64,000 bases of DNA from Cloeon dipterum. Lineage: Eukaryota > Arthropoda > Insecta > Ephemeroptera > Baetidae. The stretch is from NCBI RefSeq assembly GCF_949628265.1, contig NC_088789.1, positions 34,217,883 to 34,281,882 of the forward strand, in the 5' to 3' direction. Within the stretch, counting starts at the first letter, position 1, and each line of letters begins with the position of its first letter. A program made the position numbers and the translations under genes. The notes beneath the pieces are model-generated. The model made no database searches, was not told where the DNA came from, and saw only the letters and a list, made by a program, of their open reading frames with translations. This document shows positions 21,191-33,300 of the stretch, piece after piece.

Positions 21191-21861
21191 TGAATAAGTG
21201 TCTGTTTTTATATATTTTGAACTATTATGTGATTGGTGTGCATACGATCTGTTTTTTCGGCGACTGATGGCAGAAACGTTTGCCTACTTAAAATCCGAAA
21301 GCAAGAAAAGATCATATTTCAGATATTATTTTAAGGTCATGGAATTTGAATATTTATTTAAAAAAAACTCTACACTCTCTCCGAGCGTTTGGATATAAAT
21401 AGAATAAGGGCTGGCAATGCGCCGGGCGCGGACATTTTTTTATCGTTCTGAGGCTTGAATAAGGCGATCTTTTCTCTTGAGACTGACTCGTCGGCTTTGG
21501 GTGCGAGAAGAAAATGATCAGAAATACAAAAACCAAACGTGTTTGAAGGAAATTTATCACCGCGCCCACTCGAGACGAACCCAGAGACAGAAGACCAGTC
21601 TTATCAAAAATTAATAAAAGAAATCATATAAAATAAAGAAATCTGAATTTTAGTAGCAATAGTATTGACTCATTTACGGAATCATTGACAAAAGCGGCTT
21701 GCATTGAAAACGACCTAAATTAAAATGTTTTTATTTCCATTCAACGCATATCTTCTGCCAGTAGAGGCAAGAGGCAACCAAATTTTAACTTTACTCACAG
21801 ATTTAATGCAAAAAATAATCCTCAAGCTTAATTGATTGTTTGATTTGAGGCAGTGTCGCAA
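21191..21861. other. Intergenic
   Basis: Nothing supported in either strand. Confidence 0.35.
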
Positions 21862-22140
21862 ATTGAGGCTCCTAACGAGGTAGAAGGATTCGAAAGCGAA
21901 AGCGCGCTGCCAATGAGAGCACAATGAACCCAAAACAAGCGAGTAAGGGGGGGAGGGTGAAAGAAAGAGCATCCAGACTGATCCAGACGACAGACGGCCT
22001 TGAGAGAGAGCCGCACACAAACAAATGACAGGGAGAGGGAAATAACTGCAGCTGCAGCAGCCAAAACAAAAACAGAACAGCGTCAGAGTGCTGAGAGGAG
22101 AGGCTGACGCTCCACCGCTTGTCGTGAGACGACTAATTTT
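21862..22140 (+). mobile_element. Sn1 subfamily b
   Basis: Begins GAGGCTCCTAACGAGG, then shares GACGACAGACGGCCTTGAGAG and GCAGCTGCAGCAG with 25605-25860. The 151-residue minus open frame here comes from the purine-rich repeat and is not called. Confidence 0.55.
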
Positions 22141-22689
22141 TTTTTTTTTGCTTGTCGGTTTCTCACACACGTGTATAAATATGCGTGTATGGCATCACGA
22201 GAGAGAGATAGTGATCTGCGAGTAACAAAATTAATTACTAGACTTTCAAAATACTACTATATTTATTGAGTTTTTCTTTGTAAAAACTAATATTAAATTA
22301 AGGACCTTCAAAAATTAATATTGGAAAAATGTTATTGGTCTCCACATCTCCCAGCTCCATTATTTAACGCCCTATTCATCAGATAGAAAAGTAGATTTTG
22401 CTTTTATTTATTTATGGTTTGAGGAAATTATTTTATAACGTAAATGGAGGTTATCCGATTTATTCTTTTTACACCAGCATTGCATAACTACTCAAATTTT
22501 ACGTTTTTTTTACTGGAAGTTCGCGCGCTGCACACTCGATTAAAGCAATAGAAATTATTAATTTTGAAAATTTCAAAAGGCGACAACAAACAAAATGTCA
22601 CAATAGGAACAAGTAAACATTAATCCTGATTAATCCTGGCGGTAATTTATAACTGCTCAAAAGCTAAATTAGATTGCCTACTTTATTTT

Positions 22690-22905
22690 GTGTTGCGGAA
22701 TTTCTGCAACACGGCGAAACCAGAATTATAATGACTAGACCCCTATATTAACTTACAGCTTGCAGCACACTGGAGCGGCGTCTTCGTCTTGATCTTGCCG
22801 ATAGTTTTCGCTGTCGACGAGCTGTCCCTCAAACTCGACGTCGCGGTGGCTGCTTATCTCGTGATAAGTTACTGAACTTAAAATTAACGTGAACTAGAAG
22901 TCGCT
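22690..22905 (+). repeat. Dispersed repeat Rp9, copy 1
   Basis: Contains GGAATTTCTGCAACACGGCG and AACTTACAGCTTGCAG, matching 26030-26240; its later part also matches 36355-36455. Confidence 0.55.
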
Positions 22906-23390
22906 GATTGATGGCGCCTGTGGTTACTTTTCCGATATATTGTGCATTGAAGGAAACCGAAAATGATATAGTCCATAGCCATCGCGGTAGAATCGTCAAC
23001 GAAGATTTTTTATTTATTTTCCCAATTCTACGGCTAATTCAAGGAAGAAATGCGAAACTTGAGCGTTCTATGCGAGGCGAAATATTACAGATTTCTTTAC
23101 CTCCCACGAATTGAACACTTAGTCATGCATCTAAAAGGAAGGCTATTATAATCAGTAGTTTGACAATGCCCTTTTTCAGATGACCTATTGAGGTCAGAGA
23201 AACATGAATTATTTTAACATTCAAATCAGATGGCAACAGAGCACGCATCCGCCGACTTGCATGCCAGTTTTGCTATACAAAAGCAAAAATGCTCTCGTGG
23301 ATTTTTTTTAAATAAGACAATTTATTTTTGCGATTTTCTAGGCCTGAGAAATTCAGAGATCAACTTTCTCCTATATGTTACAAGCGCGCT
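22906..23390 (+). repeat. Dispersed repeat Rp6
   Basis: Blocks CATCGCGGTAGAATCGTC, TTCTACGGCTAATTCAAG, CCTCCCACGAATTGAACACT and GCATCCGCCGACTTGC recur in order at 39430-39840. Partial copies lie at 16.2, 55.8 and 56.5 kb. Confidence 0.55.
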
Positions 23391-24110
23391 TCCATACACT
23401 TGACGTTTGGAAAAATCGCGAAATGTGGCTCCGTGACTGACTGAGGTTAGGGTGGGGTAAAATGTATAAGGTCGTCAGGGTGATTCGGGTGGCGAGACCT
23501 TTCATTTGAGGCATTGTGACTTCTAATCCATCAACCCGTTGATTTATTAAAACTGTGTCGCACGCCCTGCTCCGAGTTGACGACATTTGACGATGATATT
23601 TTTTATCATGCGGACAACAACCGCCTTTTGGAACGGTCCTATTTGACTTGGAAGTCATCTAAAACCGATTTTTAGATCTTAAATCCAGCACCCAATTAAA
23701 ATCTTTTCATCAAATCAAGAGAGAACCTGCAACCGAAGTGGTTTTGAAGCAAAATCCGTCCATTTGGTTGCTCCAAAAATTTAGCTGCAAATCAAATGAA
23801 TGCTTGGAGCCTATATGCATTGCTGCGCCTCTCGTTTAAACGCGACGCGATAACATTATCAAAATGTTAGACTTTCCTATATTATGTAGTGTGATATCAC
23901 GAGCTAAAAGTATAAATTCCAAAGCCAGCATTAAATTATTTGCAACTTGTTATCTCAGTCGAGCACTTTTGTGAGTCACCCTTTTCTCGATTTGAAAAGT
24001 CGTGATATCACACCACATAGGAAAGACTAACATTTGGATATGTCATCACGTCACGTTTAAACGAGAGGCGCAGCAACAGCAATGTATATGTACCTAAAGG
24101 CTCCAAGTAG
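23391..24110. mobile_element. Foldback element FB, copy 1
   Basis: Inverted arms GCGCCTCTCGTTTAAACGCG (from 23825) and CGTTTAAACGAGAGGCGC (to 24071) continue inward as AACAT..TGTTAGACTTTCCTAT against GGAAAGACTAACAT. Left flank 23400-23824 is the arm segment also seen, reversed, at 41756-42180. Confidence 0.6.
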
Positions 24111-24784
24111 GAGATCTGCTGATCCACCCAATTTGTGTCGGCTGTTAATAAACCGGCTTATTGATAGCCGCCTAAATCTGGCGGCTCGCCTAATATAGGC
24201 GGCTGCTGGCTCTCACAGCGCGGCTCGCTTGAGCCACTCAGCCACTCACAAATCAAGTTTCTGAATTGAATGTTTTTCGAACAAATTTTTTCCCAAAATT
24301 ATTTTTAAATGGTAATAATTAGGCTTCACAAATTAAATAACTTATTTGTAATTTTCCTATCAGACAAAAAGAGCTAGCCAATTCTAATAATTTACAATTC
24401 AAGCAGGGAATTAAATATTTGGACAATTGGAGAATGTATGTGAGATTTATCACCGCATGAAAAAGTCTACGAAGATATAATAAATTATTGATTTCAAAAA
24501 ATTCAGTTCTGGCAAGTAGTATGCTGGAAAACTTACAAAAAGTGCCGAGTGAGAAACCTCTCATCGAGATCTATCGGACAGCCAGAGTCTTTTTTTGGGG
24601 AAATGCGGAATTTCAAAGAAAATCGCGATTACACAATTCCGTTGAAAATTCTCCATTTAAAACAATGCTAAGTTTGAGGCCGAATTTCTCGAAAATGTGC
24701 TGCCTATCTATTTTTTTTAACTAAACATGATTTTTAGGACCCAATCTGTGCTAAAGGATTTTGCGGGGAAATTCACCATCATTC
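24111..24784. other. Intergenic with a fragment of Rp1
   Basis: 24505-24575 (GTATGCTGGAAAACTTACAA) is a short piece of Rp1. Nothing else supported. Confidence 0.4.
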
Positions 24785-25354
24785 CTCTTTAAGACATCTG
24801 CCATAAGATAAGCGGATCCCGTGCTGCGCCACCTGAGACTAAAATAAGTTATTCAAGTAGTGCCTTTTCCGCTGAGTCTTGAGTCTTGAGACACGAAAGA
24901 GGCAACATTATTCACAAGATATTTCCAATCGATTACTCTCAAAGCTCTGCCAGCCGTCGTGGAACCGACGAGTAAGATTGCAGGACGATATTATTTTTTA
25001 TTGAATTTTAAATACGCAAAATATTCAGAAATTTGCTAACATGCACATCAAGAAATAAGGAAATCAATAAAATATCTCTATATAGCCGATTAAAACATAA
25101 GCTATGGCAGAATGAGACAGATAAACTGAAAAATCTTCTGGTCCAAAATAGAAAATGCTATCAAAATTGAGAGTGCCTATTCAGATGAGATGCATTTCTG
25201 GCGTTTGCGGTGTCCATCAGGTGAACGGATAGATCTAGATTATTTTAATGATGAAATTTACAGTAAAATTGACCGTTCCAAATAAATTGTGCTATTTTTG
25301 GAAGGAAAAAACTAAAGCGCGCAGCACCGCGCGGCGATTTATTTCTTATCTGCG
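24785..25354 (+). repeat. Dispersed repeat Rp2, copy 2
   Basis: TCTTGAGACACGAAAGAGGC, CAAGATATTTCCAATCGATT and GATTGCAGGACGATATTAT match the 20.4- and 35.9-kb copies; it runs into Sn1. Confidence 0.55.
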
Positions 25355-25570
25355 ACTGGAGGCTCCTAACGAGGCACGGAGGCACACACGCAACCGCAGC
25401 GTTAAAAAGGAAAAACAAGGAGCACAATGAACCGCCGCGCGAGGACGCGAGCCAAGGAGAGGAAATGATTTAGCGGGTCACGCACTCACACAGCCGATGA
25501 AGCGACAGGGAGAAAGAAATAGAATAAATCGTGCAAAGGCCAGCTTATTTGCTTGTTCAGAGAGTTGCCA
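25355..25570 (+). mobile_element. SINE-like repeat Sn1
   Basis: GGAGGCTCCTAACGAGGCACGGAG start; ends near CAGAGAGTTGCCA, then abuts an Sn1-b copy. Confidence 0.55.
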
Positions 25571-25599
25571 TTGCCACACCGCACGCAGTGCGTTGCAAC

Positions 25600-25860
25600 T
25601 TGAGGCTCCTAACGAGGGACTCGAAAGCGAAAGCAAAAGCACTCACAATGAGAGCACAATGAACCCAAAACACGTGAGCAACGGGGGCGAAAGATAAAGC
25701 ATCCAGACGACAGACGGCCTTGAGAGAGAGCCGCACACAAACAAATGACAGGGAGAGGAGCATAAAATGCAGCTGCAGCAGTCAAAACAAAAACAAAACA
25801 ACGACCGAGCCGCCAGACCGAGGCTGCTGCTCCAGCACAGTTTGTGAGACGACTCATATT
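25600..25860 (+). mobile_element. Sn1 subfamily b, second copy
   Basis: Near-identical to 21862-22140 across GACGACAGACGGCCTTGAGAG, ACAAATGACAGGGAGAG and the CTGCAGCAG block. Confidence 0.55.
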
Positions 25861-26029
25861 TTTGCTTGCGCGTAAGAATCATTCTTACTTGACTCATCCC
25901 CTTTGTAAAATTGCCAAAAATTTATTGGTCTCGACATTTCCCAGCTCCATTATGTGGCACCCTATATATTCTCATGATTTATATCTGTTCAAAAGCTCAA
26001 GTAGATTGCGTATACACTATTATTTCGTG

Positions 26030-26245
26030 ATGCGGAATTTCTGCAACACGGCGAAACCAGAAAATAAGACTAGACCCATATTAACTTACAGCTTGCAGAA
26101 TTGGAGCGGCGACTTCGTTTTGATCTTACTCTCGCTGACGCCGCGAGAAGTGCCTCAAACTCGTTGTCGCGGCGGCTTCTTATTTCGCGATACGTTACTA
26201 AACTTTAATTTAGCGCGGACGAGACTTAGAAAATAAATCGTCAAT
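26030..26245 (+). repeat. Dispersed repeat Rp9, copy 2
   Basis: Matches 22690-22905, and in part 36355-36455 (CCTCAAACTCRTCGTCG and CGCGATACGTT blocks). Confidence 0.55.
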
Positions 26246-27535
26246 GCAAAAAGAGGGGCTACTGGAAGGCAAAGATGACGCAGGAGTGATGATGCTCATT
26301 GTCAGTCAGCACACGTCTCAGGAAACCGCGTCTGCTGGTCCAAGCTGGAAAAGCCACCCCCAAGCTAATTGGGGTGTCACGTGCCAGTCAGTGATATGAA
26401 TTACACATTTTATTTGGGCGTGGAAGATGCCAAAGCTATACTTTAAGTTGAACAATTCTCGCACAAAGCTAACGCAATTTTATTTGATTAATTGCTTTAT
26501 TTTATTAATAAAATGGTTTTCCGGCTGCGCCTTGGGTCTGTAAGCGCACGTTGGGGCAGATCAGGCAGAAGAGCGTCACGACAATCAATATAAATAATTC
26601 TTAATCAGTCAACCCGAAACCTGATATGACATTATAGAGGTAAAATTTTAATATGCACAGCAATTTGACACTATAAAAATTTTCTAAGTAAGAGGGACGT
26701 AATGCGCAACAAGTTAAAAATTTAATCTTTCTTTGAAGAAAATGTTTTATTTTAAACATGTCCAAACATTTTGTTTCCAAGAGTAAAAATATTAATATAT
26801 TTTTCAAAACTAAAAAATGACAAGCAAACTCATTAAATTATAAAAAGAAAACAAATTGTTCTATCTCATTGTGGGTGCTCGAATAAGTGGGCTGCGTAGA
26901 ATCTCACATTTTTCCAACAAAGTAATTTTATGATAATTGAAACATATTAAAATGCAATAAGGCACACATCAAGAATAAAGTATCATATAAAATAATAATA
27001 TTACAACGACAAGAACAAATTAAGAACTAATTAATCTGCTTACCCCATACGGGTTCAAATCGTAATTTAAATATATATCAACACACGCTTAACGTGCCCT
27101 CGGCCAACAGCTTTACAATCACGAGTGGTGCGATAGCTGGAAAGGGGCATATGACTTATCAGAATTCACGTTAAAACTAACTTTTTTAGCACAAGGTTAT
27201 AATCACTTCACTAATAAAGTAAAATACCTCAGACGTGAGATCGCTTTGCTATCTAGCCTAAACACTCATGTCGCATCGGCTGCTGCAGGGCTTGTGAATA
27301 CGATAGCCGCTGCAGCGACTAGTGGGGAGCAAAAGTAACCCGCCGTGCAGGTTGCATACTCTGCACGGCGGTCCCCATAACATACACGGTCAATCCTGCT
27401 TTTATGTTTATTTCTTAACGCTTTATTTATTGTAAAGTACACAATAAGTTTGCCTCAAATTCTCTCGCCAGATATGGCTGACATATGTATTTCAAAGGGT
27501 TACTTGATTTATTGGGCTATATCAAGGCTAAAAAA
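26246..27535. repeat. Downstream flank of member 7, duplicated downstream of member 8
   Basis: Ordered matches to 36470-37575: GAGGGGCTACTGGAAGGC, AATCAGTCARCCCGAAA, GAAGAAAATGTTTTATTTTA, AAGTTTGCCTCAAATTCTCT, GATATGGCTGACATA, ATTTATTGGG. The member 8 side has about 600 bp extra. This marks the left limit of the member 7/8 duplication. Confidence 0.6.
27340..27371. repeat. Perfect 11-bp hairpin
   Basis: CCGCCGTGCAG, a 10-nt loop, then CTGCACGGCGG, in an otherwise AT-rich area. Confidence 0.5.
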
Positions 27536-27574
27536 TAAGCGTAATTTTTGTATCTCGTGTAAAAAAAATCAATA

Positions 27575-27990
27575 ATTTAATTTATTTTGGGAGCGAAAAA
27601 TGAGAATAAGTGAAATTTTATACCAAATTTGCTCTTCTTGTACAAGCTCGCGTTGATTCATTCAAGAGTGGTACTGGTTTTTATTTTGCACCAGTTCAAT
27701 CAATTTTTTTCGATTCTGATTCCCGTAGACCCTTTAGATTTGAAATAATTCTGTTTAAAAATTAAGTTTAGGAATTATTTGATCTCGAACAATTTTCCAC
27801 TAAAAGTATTAATTAAAAAACACCAGTTTTAAAATATTTAAAACAAGAATAATCGACTAAAAATGCGACAGTTTCATATTTGGTAAAAATATATTGAATT
27901 CATTGGATTGGAAATTATCATTATCACTATCAAATGAAAATTTTGATACAAATATTTCCATTTTTAATTTGTTAATAAAAATTGAACGGA
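27575..27990 (+). repeat. Dispersed repeat Rp4, copy 1
   Basis: GAAATTTTATACCAAATTTG, GATTCATTCAAGAGTG and AATTAAAAAACACCA match 63650-64000 at the other end of the window. Confidence 0.55.
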
Positions 27991-28931
27991 AGAATAACAC
28001 AAATTTTTGCTTTTTCACCCGCACTATTGTGTCTCATACCATAGGTGATCGGTGCATGTAAGTGGGTCAAGGGTCACTTGAGGTGTCGAAAGGAGGCAGG
28101 AAGGAAAAATTCCTAAATTTCAATTTTCCTTTTTCAAATGTCCCTTTGGTCGCTATATATTTCAGTCTGCAGGCTTGCTGCCTGCTCGGTCTAGAGCGCA
28201 AGCACACGGACGCATGCGTACTAGCGACCCGTGTGCTAGGCTAGTGCCACACGAATCCACGGGTTAAATCAAATGGGAAATTGGGACCAATCAGCGACCT
28301 CCAAATTTAACAAGTAAAATCCCATAAGCATCAAGTGGCAGCTAAAGTCACTTAAAAGTGGTGGGAGAGCACGCGAATGTGACAGCGACTTCAATTTTTT
28401 AATTGTTTTGGTGCAATTATTGACTGGAAAAGCTGATTGCTGATTGAGAATAAACAAAAACAAGCACGTCTGTCTAAATTCTGAATTGAATATTATAAAA
28501 ATATGGTGCACAAAGACATTTTGGTTAGGGAAATTGTCGTGGTCGTCGAGTTTAAAATGCGCACCGCGCTCGACAAACACCCAAATTTTTACTCTCCAAT
28601 TGATTAAAATTAATTGTGACAAAAATGAAATTTGATTTTATTTGCTAAGCAAGTGAATATTTTACTATTTAAGTCAAAAAGTAGATCTCCAATAATAAAA
28701 TTTGTGCGCTCTTCTTACTATCTAGTTTTGGATCTGGAATAAAGAAATCACTTTTACCTTATAAAATATTAACAAAATTAAAATAATTAAATTGCTAATA
28801 TACTATATACTTTTGCTTTACAATTTGGTTGGGAGGTTGTTGTATACCATTTACGGTTTAAAAGGGTTTTTCCGGGTTTTTCCACGATATTGGCCACTGC
28901 CACTTGAGGTGTATCCAAATCCACCGATCGC
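27991..28931. other. Intergenic or 3' UTR of member 7
   Basis: A 117-residue minus frame at 28269-28622 has no motif and is not called. After the member 7 stop another minus frame stays open to 28787, which may be a decayed continuation of the NACHT region. Confidence 0.35.
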
Positions 28932-31900
28932 CTATGTCTCATACAAGTTTCCATCACCGCTGTGCTCGGCCAACATGGAGAGATAGAGTGGGTTTCCCAG
29001 AATATCTTGATCTTTGAAGATTTTCCTGAATTGTTCGATTTCTTTTGGATTCTTTCGTGCAACGATCCGCAGAAAATCGATTTGCTTTGCTTCATCAAGG
29101 GGTTCAATCTCAACTACCGTCGTGTTTTTTATCCTCTCTTGAATGTGATGCACTTCGTGAGGCCTGGTCCCGATGAAGAGTGGAACTCTTGCATTATTCA
29201 ATGCGATCAAAATTTTGATGATTTTCTCTCTTAAATCTGGGCACACTTTGTCAAATCCGTCGAGGAAAACAATGAGTTCTCTCTTCTTAATCCAGTTCGT
29301 GATGTCTTCATGGGAATTGCAAGTTGTCTTTGCGAGGAATTTGATTTCATTCACATTCAATGCAGGCATGTCAAATAGGTACCGATAGTGTTTTTTCAGT
29401 GGAATCAGCAGGATTTTAAACCCTCCATCGTGATTGGTGAGTTGGTGCGCCAGTTCTTTGAGAACGGTCGATTTGCCTGCACCAGCAACAGAGTTGAATA
29501 ACCAAACAATGCTCGCGTCAGTGCTATCCCTCGCTACATAATTTGCTTCTAAGTCTCCGACGGGATTCAACTTTTGATTCTCAATCGAATTTTTGTTTTC
29601 CTCAAATAATTTGTTGGCCATTACCAATAATGTATCAAAATCGATCTTTTCCCCAGTAAGAGATTTCGTTGAATCCATTTGGTCACGAGGTGCCCATTTA
29701 ACCAATAATTTGGGTTTTACAAATGCTCTTGGCCAATGAGAAAAATTGACGAGATACTGCAAAGTAGAGTTGAGAAGAACCGCATCTTCTCTTTTGGACT
29801 CACGAGTTAGCAGAGGCTTCAGATGTTCTTTCAGGATTTTCTCATCGATTTTTCCAAAGAGTTCAATCAACTTCTCTAACGCATCTGGGAAACAAGTTTT
29901 CAAATATGTTCACCTGAATAAAAATACGTTCTCTTTGGACCTACCTTCGTATTTTAAAATCAATGTTAGCCAGCCAATATGGTTTGTAGCAGAGACTTGT
30001 AAATCTTTCAGGTCTACAAGGATCTAAATTAAAAGATATGTATCAGTGTCATCTTTTATAGCAGTTGGAGTAGAGCTTACACTGTCTGTCTGTGGTGCTT
30101 CCACGTCAGCAAAGGTCTGAATTTTAGGCTTTCCTATCAGTTTCTTGTCGTTAGGGTCGGCCAAACTGAGTAGGTTTTTCATGTAGCCTACGTCTGGTTC
30201 CAACATTAACTCTGTAAAACCATGTTTAAAGCACATTCAATCTCTTCATTGATTCATCTTTTAATTAAAATCTCGAATAATATATCACTTACAAGAGAGC
30301 GCACGATTTCACCCAAAAATATGCTAAAATCACAAGTTTTGCCTCCATCCAAAGGAGCAACTTTCCCGTTTTGAGTTATCTTTTTACGTTGGAGGACTAA
30401 GGACGTTCTCATCGATTGGCGGAGGCATAGGTTTTTATGATTGGACATTCTGACCGTATATAGTAGTAATCCGAAACGTAAAAATTCATCTCGTTTCAAT
30501 TGCACGCATAAATCTCGCTGACCCCCCAAAACGGAAAAATCGCGATCAAGGAAGGAAATATTTTTTGAACCATCATTATTTGCAATGATTAACAGAAAAC
30601 ATTATTTGCTGGTCAAATGGTCGACGTATTACTCGGTCTTTTAAAAATTTACTGAAATTTGTACCTGTTGAAACAGTCTGGTCGGTATTTCCAATATCCG
30701 TCGATCTTTTATTCTTTTCTGTATTGTACAGCGGACCTGTCTCGGGTGAATTAATATCAGTCCCCCTCTTCCTATTCTTTTTCCTGCAGACAAAATCACA
30801 GTGTCAATAAACAATTGATTCGGACTTTCATCGACTACTCTCTGCATACAATTTTGTTTGCATGACAATGTGTATTAAGTGCACTGCTTCTATGAAATAG
30901 ACTTCTAAAGTTCCTAAATAAATGTTTTTTCTCTAAAAATGAAATGATTTGTTTCATGCCTTTGGCAATTTAAAATTAAAAAGCTATCCACTCACCTGCT
31001 GCAATTGCTTCCACAGCATAATTGATTCCTCTTTAGTTTCGGAACGGCATGCAATTTTCCCTTGCAACGGAAACATATGCAGAGAGCGAATAATGTGATG
31101 GACACTAGGGCGGAAGTCATCAGCCAGGTGATTATTTTTTCTATTGCGACAGCTGGATCTGCCTCAGTTGCCAATTCCGGTGGAATCTCAGTGAATCCAC
31201 TGTTATTTTTCCCTATGTCCTGGTGGATCGGCACTTGGGGTGGAGCTCTCACATAAGAGCCCTGCCTGTAGATTAGTGTCAGTTCCTCCGGGCAGTAGCC
31301 TGGTATCAAACAGAAGGTGACGAGAAAATCAAATATTTATAAAAAAAATAATGTGAAACAAACCAAAAATATAAATAAATTTAAAGGCATTACTCAAATC
31401 GCTTTTGCAGTTGATTTGGAAACTGAACGAGCCATCGTTAATAGATCCAGTATGCTGAATGTTGCAATTACACACTTTTTCAAAATCGATAGACGCTTGT
31501 GGATTGAAGTTTTTGCACTGTACGCCTTCACTTGTTGCGTTGTATTTGCAGAAGTCGTAAAGAAATTCCTTTGCTGCAAAAAGAATTAATTGTTAGCTAT
31601 ATAGTACCAGAGAGCAGGTGTACCAGAGAAAGTTGGTGCTGTTTATATATCTTTTGGCAAATTTTATCGATTTCACTAACCGCATGGCAGGAATTTAATG
31701 TTAAATAAACGTTATAAACTTCTTCTGGATTGAATTTCAACCTGTATTCACAAATCTTTGATTTTAGATACTTACAACCACCGCCAAACAGAAATTCCCA
31801 GTGGTCGACAGAATTATCTTCAAACCTAATTTCGGTTAAACTTCCTTTCGTGCCTGGAATACAGGTCAGGATGTATAAAGTAATGACGAGCATTATCTGT

Positions 31901-31941
31901 TTCCATATCCATCTCCTCTTCTTTGACTCGTTTTCCGTCAT
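28932..31941 (-). CDS. Member 7: cysteine-rich membrane receptor-like protein with a cytoplasmic NACHT-type NTPase
   Basis: Seven exons (31776-31941, 31394-31573, 30996-31299, 30665-30783, 30081-30211, 29945-30023, 28932-29884) join in frame to 643 residues. Residues 1-34 hold a basic start and signal core, then FEDNSVDHWEF. Exon 2 has FCKYNAT, Cys, CNC and Cys; SYCPEELTLIY opens exon 3, and a membrane segment lies at about 171-192. A polar linker follows. The last exon carries a STAND P-loop NTPase: Walker A GAGKST at 461-466, Walker B LIVFLDGFD at 530-538, GTRP at 565-568 and NPLYLSML at 624-631, the order and spacing of a NACHT domain. NACHT proteins bind ATP and oligomerise on activation, usually in immunity or cell death. 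The chain stops about 12 residues after NPL, so the winged-helix region and any repeats are absent. A receptor ectodomain joined through a membrane helix to NACHT is unusual, since most NACHT proteins are soluble. Splice sites are GT-AG throughout; the last small exons rest on frame continuity only. Confidence 0.85.
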
Positions 31942-31984
31942 GGAGAAGAGTTATCTGCGAAAGCCCTTACAATTAGTGCCTAGA

Positions 31985-32405
31985 AGTTGAAGCGGCCTAG
32001 GACGTAGGGCGAGTCTGGGGGACTTGGGGTTCAACAATGCTAATCGGCACTCCGAAGACGACTCCGTGGAGTCGACCGGTCGCGCGAACTAAAGTCGGGG
32101 ACTCTCTTGTTATCGGCATCTACCGGATCAACGGTAAGACGAACAGCAGGGCTTTACAGGGGAAACCGCAGGTCGGTTTCTCACTTGCCGATACCAAGAT
32201 CGCGTTAAAGGTGGATGAGTAAAACTCTAACAGGCTTGCTGCATTGCTCCTGCTCTGACCTACTCACTTGAGTGATCGGGAAGCGAATATCATAATGACT
32301 TAGTCGGGGGCAGGCGCGCTTTATTTATACTGTAACTCCCTACTCCTAATTTACATACATACATATTATGACATGTTACAACTTGCATGGCGTTGGCCGT
32401 CTCAA
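31985..32405 (+). mobile_element. SINE-like repeat Rp3, copy 1
   Basis: Pairs with 46728-47165. The head has a B-box-like GGGGTTCAAC after GAAGCGGCCTA; shared blocks include GTCGACCGGTCG, GGAAACCGCAGGTCGGTTTC and GGCGCGCTTTATTTATA. A tRNA-derived origin is plausible, but no cloverleaf could be drawn. Confidence 0.55.
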
Positions 32406-32820
32406 AGTCGCTAATTCATGGCGCCAGTGGTTACTTTTCCGCTACAGTTCAAGGCTTAACCCCGCTACTATGCATCGAAGGAAACCGAAAATTAGTCGAG
32501 CCATCGTGGTAGAATCGTCAACAAAGATTTTTTTACCATCCCGATTCTACGGTGGTTGGCTAAGCTGATTTTTAGTTGTAGTACATAAAAAAGAAATTGA
32601 TATGACTGCGGGCCGTTGTTGGTCAAGTCGGCGTTGCAGTCGGCTCTTCCCCCACCTTCACTGAGATCTTCTGATGTTGCTGAACGCTGTTCACAGTCCA
32701 CTATACAGGGAGCCTTTTCTCTTCCAGAGACCTTTACTGACTCAGGCTCCTCCTCAAATGTCGGATGAACCTTAAGAGTAATCCGAGGCTTTCTTAAAAC
32801 CCTCGGCATCTCCTCCCCCT
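32406..32820 (-). other. Intergenic; unrecognised 105-residue open frame
   Basis: The minus frame 32492-32809 (MPRVLRKPRITLKVHPTFEE...) is acidic and polar and shows no motif. Its C-terminal part overlaps sequence also found near 39430-39480 and 22985-23030, which are repeats. Probably not a gene. Confidence 0.25.
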
Positions 32821-33300
32821 TTACGGAGAGCTAAAAGCTGAACGCTGGAGCTGGACCATCTGCATGTGCACTACAGATAAATTTATGAAGCCACCCGCGG
32901 AGTTTTTGGTGTCAATCGAACGACCACGAGTTGTTTTATAACATAACTTGGAACCCGAGCCTGATAACAAAAGCGCTTTCGAGAATTCCGCCACTGAAAT
33001 CTGCCTATATATCGCTGCGCTCTCTGACGACAGCGACGATCGCACGCCAGCGCCAGTGGCTGTCGGCCAAGGAAGCATCACCATATGGCAACCAGACAAC
33101 AAGTGGCGTAAGCGAGCGATCTCCTCTACCTTAGACTTTTCATTTTGAGGAAAGTAAGTCGGACGAGATAAATTTGTAAGTGCTGGCCTTGGAATTTGTC
33201 ATCAGCTCGTGACAACGCCACATAGGAAAGTTTAACAGTTGCTGCGCCTCTAGTTTAAACGCAACGAGATAACTTATCTAACTGTTAAGGTTCATTGGCA
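32821..33300 (+). mobile_element. Foldback FB, single-arm fragment
   Basis: CCCGCGGAGTTTTTGGTGTC through CAACCAGACAACAAGTGGCG matches the left arm at 40670-40890. 33225-33300 carries the CCACATAGGAAAGT...GCGCCTCTAGTTTAAACGC arm end. Confidence 0.55.

Noticed and set aside
21715-22170. 151-residue minus frame
   Set aside because: Falls in a purine-rich Sn1-b repeat; low-complexity composition and no conservation with the second copy at 25.6 kb.
28269-28622. 117-residue minus frame after the NACHT exon
   Set aside because: No motif, no splice link and no second copy.
30254-30529. 91-residue frame resembling one at 37804-38061
   Set aside because: Both lie in intron 4 of the duplicated members 7 and 8; likeness reflects the duplication, and neither fits the splice phase of the genes.
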